The position numbers and the translations under genes are program-made. DNA of 64,000 nucleotides from Opisthorchis felineus (lineage: Eukaryota; Platyhelminthes; Trematoda; Opisthorchiida; Opisthorchiidae): assembly GCA_004794785.1 (NCBI GenBank), contig SJOL01009658.1, positions 294,640-358,639 of the forward strand, in the 5' to 3' direction. Below, one piece after another: positions 53,746 through 64,000 of this stretch. Position 1 is the stretch's first letter; the number at the start of each line of letters is the position of its first letter. Below the pieces are notes generated by a model. It was not told where the DNA came from, searched no databases, and saw nothing but the letters and a program-made list of their open reading frames with translations.

Positions 53746-56700
53746 CGCATGAGCATGATGGGAACTCGAGGACGACGTGTAGCTATGAGTCCAAGCAGGT
53801 CAAAATTCGCAGTGGACTGTCTGACAGTTTTCAGTAGCATCATGAGTAGTATGCTGCTTAAAGAAAAAATTAAAAGGTTCTTACGTGCCATTCATCTAAT
53901 ACAGGTTTGTGTCTGCTCACAACCTACTTACTTACACTAACGCAAAAACTAATTGTCTAAAAGCAACTCATGGTGGCTACACCAATTACATTTTCCGTCA
54001 GACTTTACCGCACTCATTAGGTCCTGCGTGTGACGATTAGAAGGGACGCAAAAATTGTCGCTGTGATGTTTTATTTCCCAATAGGTGCCTGGGAGATAAT
54101 TACATCTAGAACCGTCCCCCAAAACCCTAAGGCATTTATAACTGCGACAGATGACACTCCACATTTACGCAGAGTAACCGATGCTAAAAGGATAGCGTCG
54201 GAAAGGTAGGTACCAGCTTAGGTTTGGCGCATTATCAGAGAAAGTCATTAGGGAAGGATCTAGTTTCCGATGCGTACTATGAATCGGACATCCCGCACAC
54301 AGTTTTTCACACGTGCTTGTGTCTGACCTTCGAAAGCTGATTTTTCGGTACATCAGCCTCTTTTACTTTCTGTGCTACTGCTGTCATATTCTCATATTCA
54401 TAAGCTGGACACCAAACATTCTGTCGTCCTCTTGTCCGGGACTTGCCTACCCCGACCTCATATCAGCTTCTAGACGAGCGTGAGCTGAGCCGATAAAATC
54501 AGGTCAAACTTCACCTGCCGCATGCATCTGGACAGACAAATCGAACTGTGCTTCTGCTAACGCCCTAGGCATAACGTCCTACAGCACGCACACTCTTTTA
54601 ATGAGTACTTTTCCTTTTGGCAGTCAGTTACCTGTAGCTACCAATTAAATAATGCATACCTTAAAGATGGTACGGATGGGAATGATGAACTGAAGGACTT
54701 CATTGTTTAATAGGACCAGAATTATTCTGCTATTTTCCTCTCCGAGAGGGTCGTTGAGCCGCCTAAAGTTCCCATGCCATTCACGTATTTGCTTCATCGA
54801 TCACACGGACATTTCTGTACACCTGCCTAAGTTTCAGATATTATCCGCCACTTGCACAGTTCTAGTACATATACTTGAAGCCTACCTTTGGCTGATAAAC
54901 TAAGTTTCCTGCTAGTCAGGGTTGAAATGACTGAACACGATCATCCACGCAGTGTCCACTTGAGAGGGGTCAATCGGGCCTCATAGAAATGCGGTAAGTT
55001 CCCCTTGTCCAGGTTAGCAAGGTACCCTTAAAATGTAACGAGAAGTTCATTGGAAGTTCAAAAACATCCCCAAATGTGAGTTATCGCCTGTGGGGGGTTC
55101 ATACTTAGATTTTCTTCCATGAGCATGATGAGCCAGTTTTGGAATTTCACCTAGGAAGAACTAGAAGGATTCAAATTTGGTGCATGGGCAACAGACGGCA
55201 AACGACAGTAGTACTGTCTCAGGATGTTTAACTGAACTGAATAGTGTGGTCAGTTTTGAAGTAAAAGCTGAACTGTAAGCCCGGAGTCATAGTAGGAGTT
55301 CAGTTTTGATTTAAATTGTTTAGAGTCCTACACGGAATAAATTTCAGATTGTATATTTGATGATGGAGGCTCTGCCAAGTCAGCAAGTGGAAGTGTTTTG
55401 GAACTAACTATCGGACCCAACAAGAACTTGCGTATGGTTAATGGAGAATGACTGTGAGTAATCCGAACCTGGTAGAAGGGCTGAAGTTCAACTAAATGTC
55501 ATTTACCCCGGATCTAATCAAGTTGTTGACGACGAATTGAACAGCCATTTGCGGCATTCCACCATGTTTGGGACAGAGTTCGGTCTATGCACTGAAGCCG
55601 ACAACGGTGGATCTTTTGGGATTGCAAAGAGACAATTTGCCCGTTCGGTTGCTGGTTGGCCGATCCGGATTAGGCGGTGCTTGAAAAGGGAAGAGAGGGA
55701 ACAATGAGATTAGTGACTTTGGGTGAATGAGGTGCAATCGGTTACCAGCAGTTCCTATGAAAATATGTTCAGGTACTCATCAAACCATTGCTCCCACCCT
55801 GTCACCTGCATAGTCAGGTAAAATGTTTCCAAAATGTAGTTCAGTTAGACGACCTTCGAACTTTAGGCAAGATGTCTTCGCCCAATGTGAGTCCGGCGTG
55901 GGTACTTTAATAACCCACTTTTTCGGTGAACTTGTCTTCATCTCACATACCTGTACAAGCTTTTTAAAAACTCTCTAGCAGAGTCCACTATGTGAGGGAG
56001 CTGGAATGCGGTTTTCCAGAAATTTCTGTTAGGTAACACCGGCATTAAACAAAAGGGTTGTTCGGATTACTGACTGGTACACAAACAACTGTCAATGATA
56101 TCGTGGAAGGTCAGCGCCATTTTCTTCCAGAATGTACTTGCATAAAAGCCGGGCGATCGGGTCTATTCATCATTGAAGACAAGCTGAAAGCATTCACGAA
56201 AGTTGTTCAAGATGCAGAACACCTTCTCTCAATATTCGTGCATGGATGTGTGCGGATGTTCCGAGGTGCTAACTCGTTATCCCTAAAGTACATTGACCTA
56301 GTAGTAATTAAAAAGGTTTGTCTATCTAATAATGAGAGTTCTAACCGCTGGCCACGACTATTCTTGGTAACTGATCACAATAGGAACTCAGCGACTCATC
56401 TTTTTGTAAGCTAAGCCAATAAGTTGTGTCTAGATATGGAGAACTGTCCAACGGAGGACTTATTACAATGAAAACCGTGTAAATATGTTTGATTACGTTT
56501 CGTTGTTGACGGATATCATTGGCCGTATGAACACAGTGACTATTAGAAATGGCTACAAAGACCACTTGGACGCCCAGCTGGTTTTGTAACATTGATCAAA
56601 AATTAATGGAACTCTGCCAAGTTGCACACTCTTCGCGCCGTGGATTATGGGCGGCGGTGATTTATCGCTGAGTTCGGAGGTTTGGTCATGTAATTCGCTA

Positions 56701-59700
56701 GACGACTCTAAATTAAAACCAAAATAGTTTAAATGAAATGAGTGGAGACTCTTTTGGAGGAAGCATAACGCCCTCAATACAGACGGACATTCTATTCAGG
56801 CGCCAACTTGAAGAGTTCAGCTGGCTTGTTTTCTGGTTGTCCACCATTCAGACCAAAGAAATAGCGACTTTCTTGCGTTTCGAGATTGAGACTTCCCACT
56901 GAGGTTAAAGCAAAGCAAAACGGTTAACCATAGTAATTATGCTATCGACCGGGTACTACAAAATCACCGTCACATTACAGCTCAGAACTCTTACGGGGCT
57001 GAATCACTGTTTTACCTTTTCGGCTGCCTCACTGATGTTACTGTATTTTGAATAAGATTCCTTCGGTTGCGATAATAAACTATCACTAACATATCCAGCA
57101 ATTATACAGACCTAGTCGACAGTTAGTTCCATACCTTCCCGATGAGGAGCGTGACAATACAATACATCCTGGTCCAAACGTGTTTTCAGTCATCAATCCA
57201 TTCCCAGCCGGCGAGGCTTAATGAATTTTTATCAGCAGGTGACGAATCCACTCAGAAAACAGGCCCAGAAATCGCAAGAATATCGATTCGATCAAATGAA
57301 ATAAAAACGTCAAAAAGTGGAAAGTGAAAAGTGGAAAAACGACAACAATTTAGGATCCTCAGGAGAGTTAAGTGATATTTTTCGGATTATTCGGCTCCAG
57401 ATCATTGTAAATCACCTCGTTCAACTTGTAAAGAAGTGCAACTTAGCAAACTTATTGTCCTTCTATGCTCTGCACGGTCTCAATCAAGTGATCAGACGAC
57501 AAGTTGGCCAGTCCAATTGAACGGAAGCCAGCTCTGGATGATGGGAAAGATATGAATCACTGTGCTTTCCTGTTAACACGCCCCATCTTCTTGTCCGTTC
57601 GCAAGGACGAATGGTAATATCAGATGTTCTAGTGTTTGGATGCCCACGTCAAAGTCCCAGTAACGATTTGGTATTTCTCATTTCGCAATCTACTGTGAAA
57701 CTCCAAAACAGTACCACCCATCTATAGGCCTGTTATACTCCTATGTCTGGTCCACCGAGATGAAGGTTCTTATGACCTCTGTGGCTTCTTCAACAACTCC
57801 ATATGACAGTAGATCTAGTCCAAGGTAGCAGATATTGAGGATGAGGCATCTCGATTGTAGTGTAATATCATTTTATCGGTTCACTATTCTTGTAGGCTTG
57901 CGACGTGTTCTAAGCTGCTTCATTCCCTATTACTCCCCCATATTTGATGGATCCGATTCTAAACTGGGTGTCTACTCAGGTGACAGCTGATCCCGCTTTC
58001 ACATACGCACACCCAGAGCACCAAGGAGACTGAAAGCGATGCAATATGGGACAGTTATCTAGTCAAATAAGCGAAACTTTGTGGCGTTATACCATGCCCC
58101 CGATTTCGGTTATTTACGCTAGAGTGAAAGTAAGTGGACTGTTGCATAGGTAATCTTGGCAGAGTTCGATGATTCACCGGTCTGGTCAGTGCATCAGTGG
58201 TGATAGTGGGGAATTGCATTTAGGTCCGCTAAACAACTCATTCGATGACATATCTGAGAACTGGAATTTTCTGTCATTGGAGAGATATGGGGGTTGAACT
58301 GAACTTATAAGAACAATCGCTGGGTGACAAGATATAGCAGCCTTGTCGTTGGAAGAAACGAAGTGATTCCGTGGTCCCTCGCTGATGTAGCTTGGACGAA
58401 TGAGCTGCTGGTGGGAACAATGTTCAAAATATTTACTCAGCTACATTCAGCACAACCAGCAAAACTGTGACTTTCCGTCACTGAGCTGAAAGCACTTGTC
58501 AAAAATGGAAACCTTCTAAAACAGGAAATGGAAACCGCATTTGTTGTTGACTAACTAGATTCCGTATGAATTTTGAACTTGAGATGAGAGATGTTATCAA
58601 AAATGACAGACGAACTGGTTAGATCATCACACTTTGCGGTACGAACATTTCTAGCCTAGACGTCAGAAGGGTTTACGAATGAGTGAAGGCTGTAGGCAAT
58701 GAAGCAAACAGGAAAAGTACTATAGTGAATGCTTTTTTAAATGTAGACCTTTAATTTATGCATCAGCTGTCTTTTCGTAAGGGGCTGAAAGTTTGATTAG
58801 GCTGTTTTACCTAATGGAAGCAGCCCCTTCAATGCAAGCAAAATCTAACGTCCCCAACGGGTTCTGGGAGTAAAGTAAACTAGAATGTTAATCACAGCCG
58901 CAGACTGGGAGGACCACTTTATCGTCATTTTCCACTGACTTCCTCTGTAGAAGAGCTTCATATTAGACAATGCAGTGTTTCCGTTATGAACACGGAGGAA
59001 CCATCTGTGTCTTTATATTTCAGTTTCCGTATGTACACACATTCAGTGACCATCTTCCTGTCCTAACAAGCTCCAGTCTCCCCGAGACGTATGATTTCAG
59101 TCTTTCGGCCAACACGTTATCTATCTGATATCTAACCTGGTTTGCGACGCCACGCATCCACCAACCACTTGTTTTCATTCAGAGAGATTGACAGCCGGAA
59201 AGAAGACAGTTCTTCTTGGATTTCATTTCTCGAACTTTTCCACATTAGTCTTGAATGGCCTGGTCGGGAATAGTGGTGATACCTCCTACCTACGTGATCG
59301 ACATTTCATTTCTCATGGGGGGTTGTCGACAGGCTTTATCACTTTTGGAATACCCTCCATAAGTGGGCCTCATAAGACAGAATATTATGTGGTTTAGGTC
59401 TAGGGTAGAAAGGGTATACGCTTTCGCTCATAAAGATCAAGTAAGACTAAACATTAGAAGCAAAACCCCGCACATTGGTGATGGTCTGTAGATACACATG
59501 CAAATGCAGATGTTGCACTTTGGTTCAGCTGATCGTCGGCCAGGGATGTAAACCCTGATGTAACCACCTCATAACACCAGCCTGAGACAAAGTGGCTCAG
59601 CATAAGGCATAAGCGATATTTATGGTTAATCTGTCTTTACAGTTCGTTGCATGGTAACAACGTGAAAACTGGAGGATTTCTAATCCCATAAGCCTGGATT

Positions 59701-61002
59701 ATTAGTGAAAGGATGCAGGTTAGACGGATTTCGCTAATTTAGGACGCAGTATAACTTTCGCAAGGGATTTTCGGTTTAGCGGAACAGTAAGGTTCAGCAG
59801 AATGACATTATTTCCCTTGGCATCTTCAGAAATTCCCATTACTCAGGCGTTGTTTAATGTTTTTTTATCGTATTGGATGCTATTTTGGGCCCGTGGGTTT
59901 TACTGGTAGGGCACTAGTAGAAAACCAGAATAAAAGCCATCCCCCTGTGCCTAATTTAATTTTTCTTGAAAAGTATTAAAAAAATAGGATTGCAAAGACT
60001 AGGAGGAACCTTCAGCTTGGTCAACCAAAATCACATAGACCACATTTATCTTTGTAAAGAGTGGCCGCAAGAGAAACATTCTTCTCCCTATAACGGTCAC
60101 AGTTTTGCGGTAAGGCCATGACAGTGTTTCCTCATAACGGAAACATGTTGTAATTGATTCGTTGTAGCGAAGGCCATTTCACTCTAATGCAAAGTTCGTT
60201 GGTGCAGAACTCGTGATGACAGTGCGCTACTTTTGTGGTGGGTGCATTGAGCGTTCGCCTTAAAGCAATGGGCTAACCAACGAGTCAATTTTTCAACTTA
60301 ACTTTACATTTATAAGGGTATCAGCGGTTGATTCCTCCAACAGACACATGTACGAAAGATTGCATTCAACTCGCATAGCAAGTAACCTAAACAAAACTAT
60401 TCAGTTACTCCGTTGCTGGCTTCCATTTCTTTCGTTCGTGCACTCGTGCGTTTTTTAACAGCCATAATTCAGACGTGGGAAGAATTGCGTAAAGCAGCGG
60501 ATTTGATGATGGTCGGATCCAGTTAGCGTGGTGCGAATTCAAAAATGTAAACTGAACTCAGCGTGCGAAACGTCAGATGAAACACTGTTTACACAGGATT
60601 GATGGAGAATTGAACTTTATGGAGGGAAATGTAGTCTGGTTAGCCCATCTGAACATACGGTTTTTTTAATAAATTGGCGAAAGTTGCAGAATTATGACGC
60701 GAAATTGTCGGTTGGAGACAAGCCCACGGATGGCTACCACATGGTATATAAACTTAGCAATTAATAGAGAGCTTTCTGAATCTTCGTAGCTTTAAGGGCC
60801 AGCGCTCCCTTAATCTGAGAAACTAACGCGTACAACACATGATTCCTGTTATTTTCACTTTCGAAGCTGTCTTACTACCACTTCCATTCGATCCAAACAC
60901 CTCATTTTACACTCGGTAGTCATGTATGATTTATACCTAAATTTAACTGGAACTCGCCTTAAATTGACGCTAGATTAATAACTTTGACATCCAGTCGGTT
61001 TC
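53746..61002. other. Long unassigned stretch
   Basis: About 7.3 kb in which I recognise no retroelement domain, repeat family, RNA gene or conserved cellular protein. Open frames are at most about 120 codons (for example 56058-56414 +, 118 codons) and lack motifs. It could contain short exons or introns of a host gene that cannot be called by eye. Confidence 0.4.
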
Positions 61003-61130
61003 ATAGCTGAGTCGGTAGTGGTAGGTGATCAGCGATTGACGGATTGGCAGTCGAAATCCTGTTGGGTCTTCTGCCGAGGTCGGCGGACCGCAGCCGTGTT
61101 ACTGACTGGAATGTGATAGGGAGGTGGTGG
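61003..61130 (+). mobile_element. Possible third tRNA-headed SINE
   Basis: CATAGCTGAGTCGGTAGTGG resembles a tRNA A-box region and GGCAGTCGAAATCCTG, 30 bases later, a B box. The segment after it is GC-rich (CTGCCGAGGTCGGCGGACCG), unlike its AT-rich neighbours. A GGTGGTGGCT...AGCC.TCACCACC hairpin follows at about 61122-61148. Only one copy is seen, so the call is tentative. Confidence 0.35.
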
Positions 61131-62892
61131 CTAAAGCCATCACCACCAGCCGCGCAAACTTTCCGACAATAAAGCTGTATTGAAATCAGCTCACTTACTG
61201 CACCGTGGTGAAATATAGTGTGACCATGGTGAATATCCGGAAAATGGTACAGCACGTCGTTTTGTAGATCTTAAGACCATCATTTCAACCATATTCTACT
61301 CACGCGCTTTTTTTCGTGAACTTGTTACAGTTACCCTATAAATTCAATTTGCTTTCCTGAAACCTCTGATTTAAATGTAATCCAGCTTTCTACGAATTTA
61401 ACGTACCGACTTTTTACGAAACCCAGTGAAGCAAATTATCAGGAAGGGAGCTGTCAACATATAATAGAGATGCGATGGTCTTCAAATCTCAAAGTTAGTT
61501 TCGGACAAAAGCAGTGGTAATGAAAAAATTGCGATTTTTCGTCGTAAAAGCGGTGCTGTTTAAGGAAAATAAATATACGCAAATAAAAGTTTACCAAATA
61601 CATCATAGTGCACACCAATTCAGGTTCAGGTGGGAACAGCGCAACAGACGACCACGACGGTCTGCGCTAGCTCTACCCTTAAGTGAATATCTCATTAGAT
61701 AAACGAGTGGTAATTCCCCCCTGGAATCTGGCTACACTTACAGATCAGTGAGTAGTCCTGCTTATGGTCAACCTTTTCTGTCATTTGTGTTAACCGAGGA
61801 TTCCAAATTTATTGCGTAAGATTTCCTCTGGTTTTCGATATCTCTTGTCCAGAGTGAGATAGATCAATCGTGAGCCCAAAGCATGTAGTACACATTGGCG
61901 TACTTTACACGTTTCCCTGACGGTATGGACGAGGCCTCAGGGAGGGAAGTGTGTGAATGTTTCTGCCCAAGTGTAGACGCCGATGCTTGACGTAGTCCAC
62001 TGAATGTCCAACTATGGCGGCCAAGTATCTTATGAAGCTGGACGATTCTTGTAGTCATGTTAAATACTCTGGTGCCGAAAAATTCAGCTATATTTTGGGG
62101 TTGTCCACGTACACGAGACACTTGCCGATAGATAACTGACCAAGCACTGATCCTTGAAAAACCCACGGGTTGACGGAATGCCGGTTACCCTGGCGCCGTT
62201 GTAGATATTCCAGGATCAAAACAATCAGGTACAATGGATCGGAATGCTTTCAGCATGCTTAAAAATGCAAAATACCGTGTTTGGTCAAGTAGGTACCTGA
62301 GTTCAGCGAAGATAAAAACCACAGTTCACGCATGATTTATGGGCCCGACCAAAATCTAGCACTCTCGCAACAGGTTTGGGCTGCTTGATCATTTAGCCAC
62401 GAAACAATATGCCTGTTGCTTCATCGTGCTGCTGTAGTAGTCTTCAGCATCTCAGTCACGTGCCTCAACCAGAGAGCCGATAGCTGACTGATTGACATTT
62501 GTCGATTCTTTGAAGAATGGCTTGATATTCATGTATTTATATGCCATTATGATCCCCCCGGCCGACAAGCAGTGGTTAGCTATAACTCTGAGAGGCTGTG
62601 CCCATACAACTCCAAAATGAGCAGTAACATAGAGTGGTACTCATCTGCACGAAAACAGTCGGTCTCAGTTCATCGCTTTCCACAATCTACAATCGACCAG
62701 TTTGCCTATCGACATCTGGTTTAAGCTGTCCAACAGATAAGACCTTGACTGAGACCCATTCCTCACCCGACCCCAGTCATGGGAGTCTGCATTGCTGTAC
62801 TGCATTTTCCTGCTGGTCATTGTATGTTGGAAACAACTATGTAGTAACACGAGAAGGTCCCGGAATCGATTCAGTTCCCATCGTGTTGAGTG
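61131..62892. other. Unassigned stretch
   Basis: No domain was recognised. A 100-codon frame at 61864-62166 (-) is unassigned. Confidence 0.35.
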
Positions 62893-62900
62893 TATAAAAG
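62893..62900 (+). promoter_or_regulatory. TATA-box candidate
   Basis: TATAAAAG is the best TATA match upstream of the EF-hand gene, about 755 bases before its start codon. That distance would require a long or spliced 5' untranslated region, so the link is speculative. Confidence 0.2.
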
Positions 62901-63654
62901 GCCGATCCGTTATGACGTAGTGTTTGTGTCAGCTGAGATGGCCAGTCTTCAATCCTTGTTGTGGGTCACTTGACGGGTCCAGGTGTGCTTGTCCATGTCA
63001 CAAGAACCACTGCGGTCGTCAATTCCCTGCGTTCAGGCCAAAATGTTTTTTTGAAGATTTTACTTGAACTTTGCACTTAGTTTATTGAGACCTTTTACTA
63101 AATTAGGTATTCGAACATCTTTAAAACGAGGGGATTTAGATGAGTCAGGCATTAAAAGCATGTTTTCCTGGAAAATGATGGACACAACTTAGTTGTAACA
63201 AACAGCTACTTCTTCATCCCATATTGCACAAAAGTATGTTACGGAACGGACAAATTAGTCGTTGTCTTTCTGATCGATTTACCGGTCCACACCACAAACA
63301 CTAGGCCAATTCAGACCTTGGCTGTTGTACTACCGTTTGTTATGCAGTAGGCCAGTCGGGAAGTTGGCCTGGTGCTTCACTTGTCCAGTAGGAAATGCGT
63401 GCCCATGTGCACACACATCAATTTTTCGTGCCAATAAACAAATGGGACTGTCTTATTGGTTAGGCAGATTGGGGAAACAGGAAATGGGCAAGCACATTTA
63501 ATCTCCTAGGTGAACAAATTCATATTAAGTGTTGGGGGAAAGTGTGAGTGCACACACAGACCTCATTACGAAGTCTTTGTAGGACCTTCAACGAAGTTTG
63601 ATCTGGGGTTGAGAAGACTCGCAGTTGAGACAGCAGACTCAGTGAAGTGATACA

Positions 63655-64000
63655 ATGTCCGCCGGGCCTGGTGGTCCAGTATGGACCCGTAAAATGCGCA
63701 CACTATTTCGCCGACTAGATGCACAAGGACATGGGTACCTGATGGTGGACGACCTGCTCGAGGTGGCAACTCAAATATTCGGAGTTTACCCGAAAATGGA
63801 GGCATACAAAAATGATTATGTTGTACGAACCCTTGTCTATCTGTGGTACCAAGTGATATGCGTCCACGTAGACCGACATGTAGCCACGATGACAAATATC
63901 AACGAGGCTACGTTTGTGGACAATATGTTGAAAGCCGCCAGTGGTACGTTTAAGGAGCAATTCACAGAGAATTTCGTGGATCCGTTTTTTGATGCGATGG
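63655..64000 (+). CDS. EF-hand protein, sarcoplasmic calcium-binding protein-like, 5' part
   Basis: From ATG at 63655 the frame stays open for 115 codons to the window end. It is cut by the window and so has no stop. An in-frame TGA at 63643-63645 and an A at -3 support this start. The protein begins MSAGPGGPVWTRKMRTLFRR, then LDAQGHGYLMVDDLLEVA, laid out like EF-hand 1 of sarcoplasmic calcium-binding proteins (W..K...LF..LD..G.G.....D). The loop (residues 22-33, D-A-Q-G-H-G-Y-L-M-V-D-D) lacks the usual acidic residues at positions 3 and 5 and the final Glu. A second hand around residues 58-91 (LVYLWYQVICVHVDRHVATM and INEATFVDNML) is also degenerate. FVDPFFDAM at the end corresponds to the helix entering hand 3. 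Family members buffer calcium in muscle and neurons. Weak loops suggest these two hands bind calcium poorly. Confidence 0.75.
   Translation, partial: MSAGPGGPVWTRKMRTLFRRLDAQGHGYLMVDDLLEVATQIFGVYPKMEAYKNDYVVRTLVYLWYQVICVHVDRHVATMTNINEATFVDNMLKAASGTFKEQFTENFVDPFFDAM

Noticed and set aside
63566..63960. Minus-strand open frames of 109 and 81 codons at the right edge
   Set aside because: They are antisense to the EF-hand coding sequence, whose translation matches a known family.

Overview
The window looks like repeat-dense intergenic DNA of a flatworm, most likely a digenean fluke. The evidence is the mix of elements: Penelope-like retroelements (PLEs) with hammerhead-type motifs, a tRNA-headed SINE with a hammerhead-like core resembling schistosome Sm-alpha, CR1-like, RTE-like and EN/RT LINEs, Ty3/gypsy elements and a BEL/Pao fragment. 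Family names rest on motifs recalled from known families; no database search was possible. No bacterial gene organisation is present.

Only two ordinary cellular genes are supported. One is a complete, intronless-looking RNase P protein subunit gene (Rpp21/Rpr2 type, 15566-16000 +), with a splice-acceptor-like tract just upstream and a poly(A) signal downstream. The other is the first coding part of an EF-hand protein resembling sarcoplasmic calcium-binding proteins (63655 to the window end, +).

Layout. 1-2.2 kb: a large hairpin, an RTE-like reverse transcriptase (RT) remnant, then a CR1-like remnant. 4.8-5.5 kb: BEL/Pao pol. 6.9-8.8 kb: a second RTE-like copy split by a CR1-like 3' end. 10.4-10.8 kb: a small RT piece and a SINE. 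11.5-15.1 kb: a decayed gypsy gag-pol (-) with a SINE inside gag. 15.5-16.05 kb: the RPP21 gene. 19-21.1 kb: a nearly complete decayed PLE (-) with a SINE inside its endonuclease region. 24.6 kb: a PLE scrap. 25.5-28.2 kb: tandem and inverted copies of a roughly 330-bp repeat, ending against a hammerhead-like unit. 28.8-29.6 kb: a third PLE. 30.2-35.2 kb: Sm-alpha-like SINEs and an 85-bp hammerhead-unit insertion flanked by an 11-bp direct repeat. 36.4-39.7 kb: gypsy fragments, including one with protease, RT and integrase. 39.8-40.3 kb: two converging copies of the 330-bp repeat. 42.3 kb: another hammerhead-like unit. 44.7-46.8 kb: a LINE with endonuclease and RT parts. 49.5-50.8 kb: two head-to-head PLE endonuclease domains, one leading to a hammerhead-like unit. 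51.5-52.35 kb: a long inverted repeat. About 53.8-61 kb shows almost nothing recognisable.

Every mobile-element coding region seen is broken by stops, frameshifts or lost catalytic residues, so the window reads as a fossil record of nested insertions around two host genes. The most unusual content is non-coding: two apparently different hammerhead-type motif families, and a 330-bp repeat with a hairpin whose stem shows a compensatory change.
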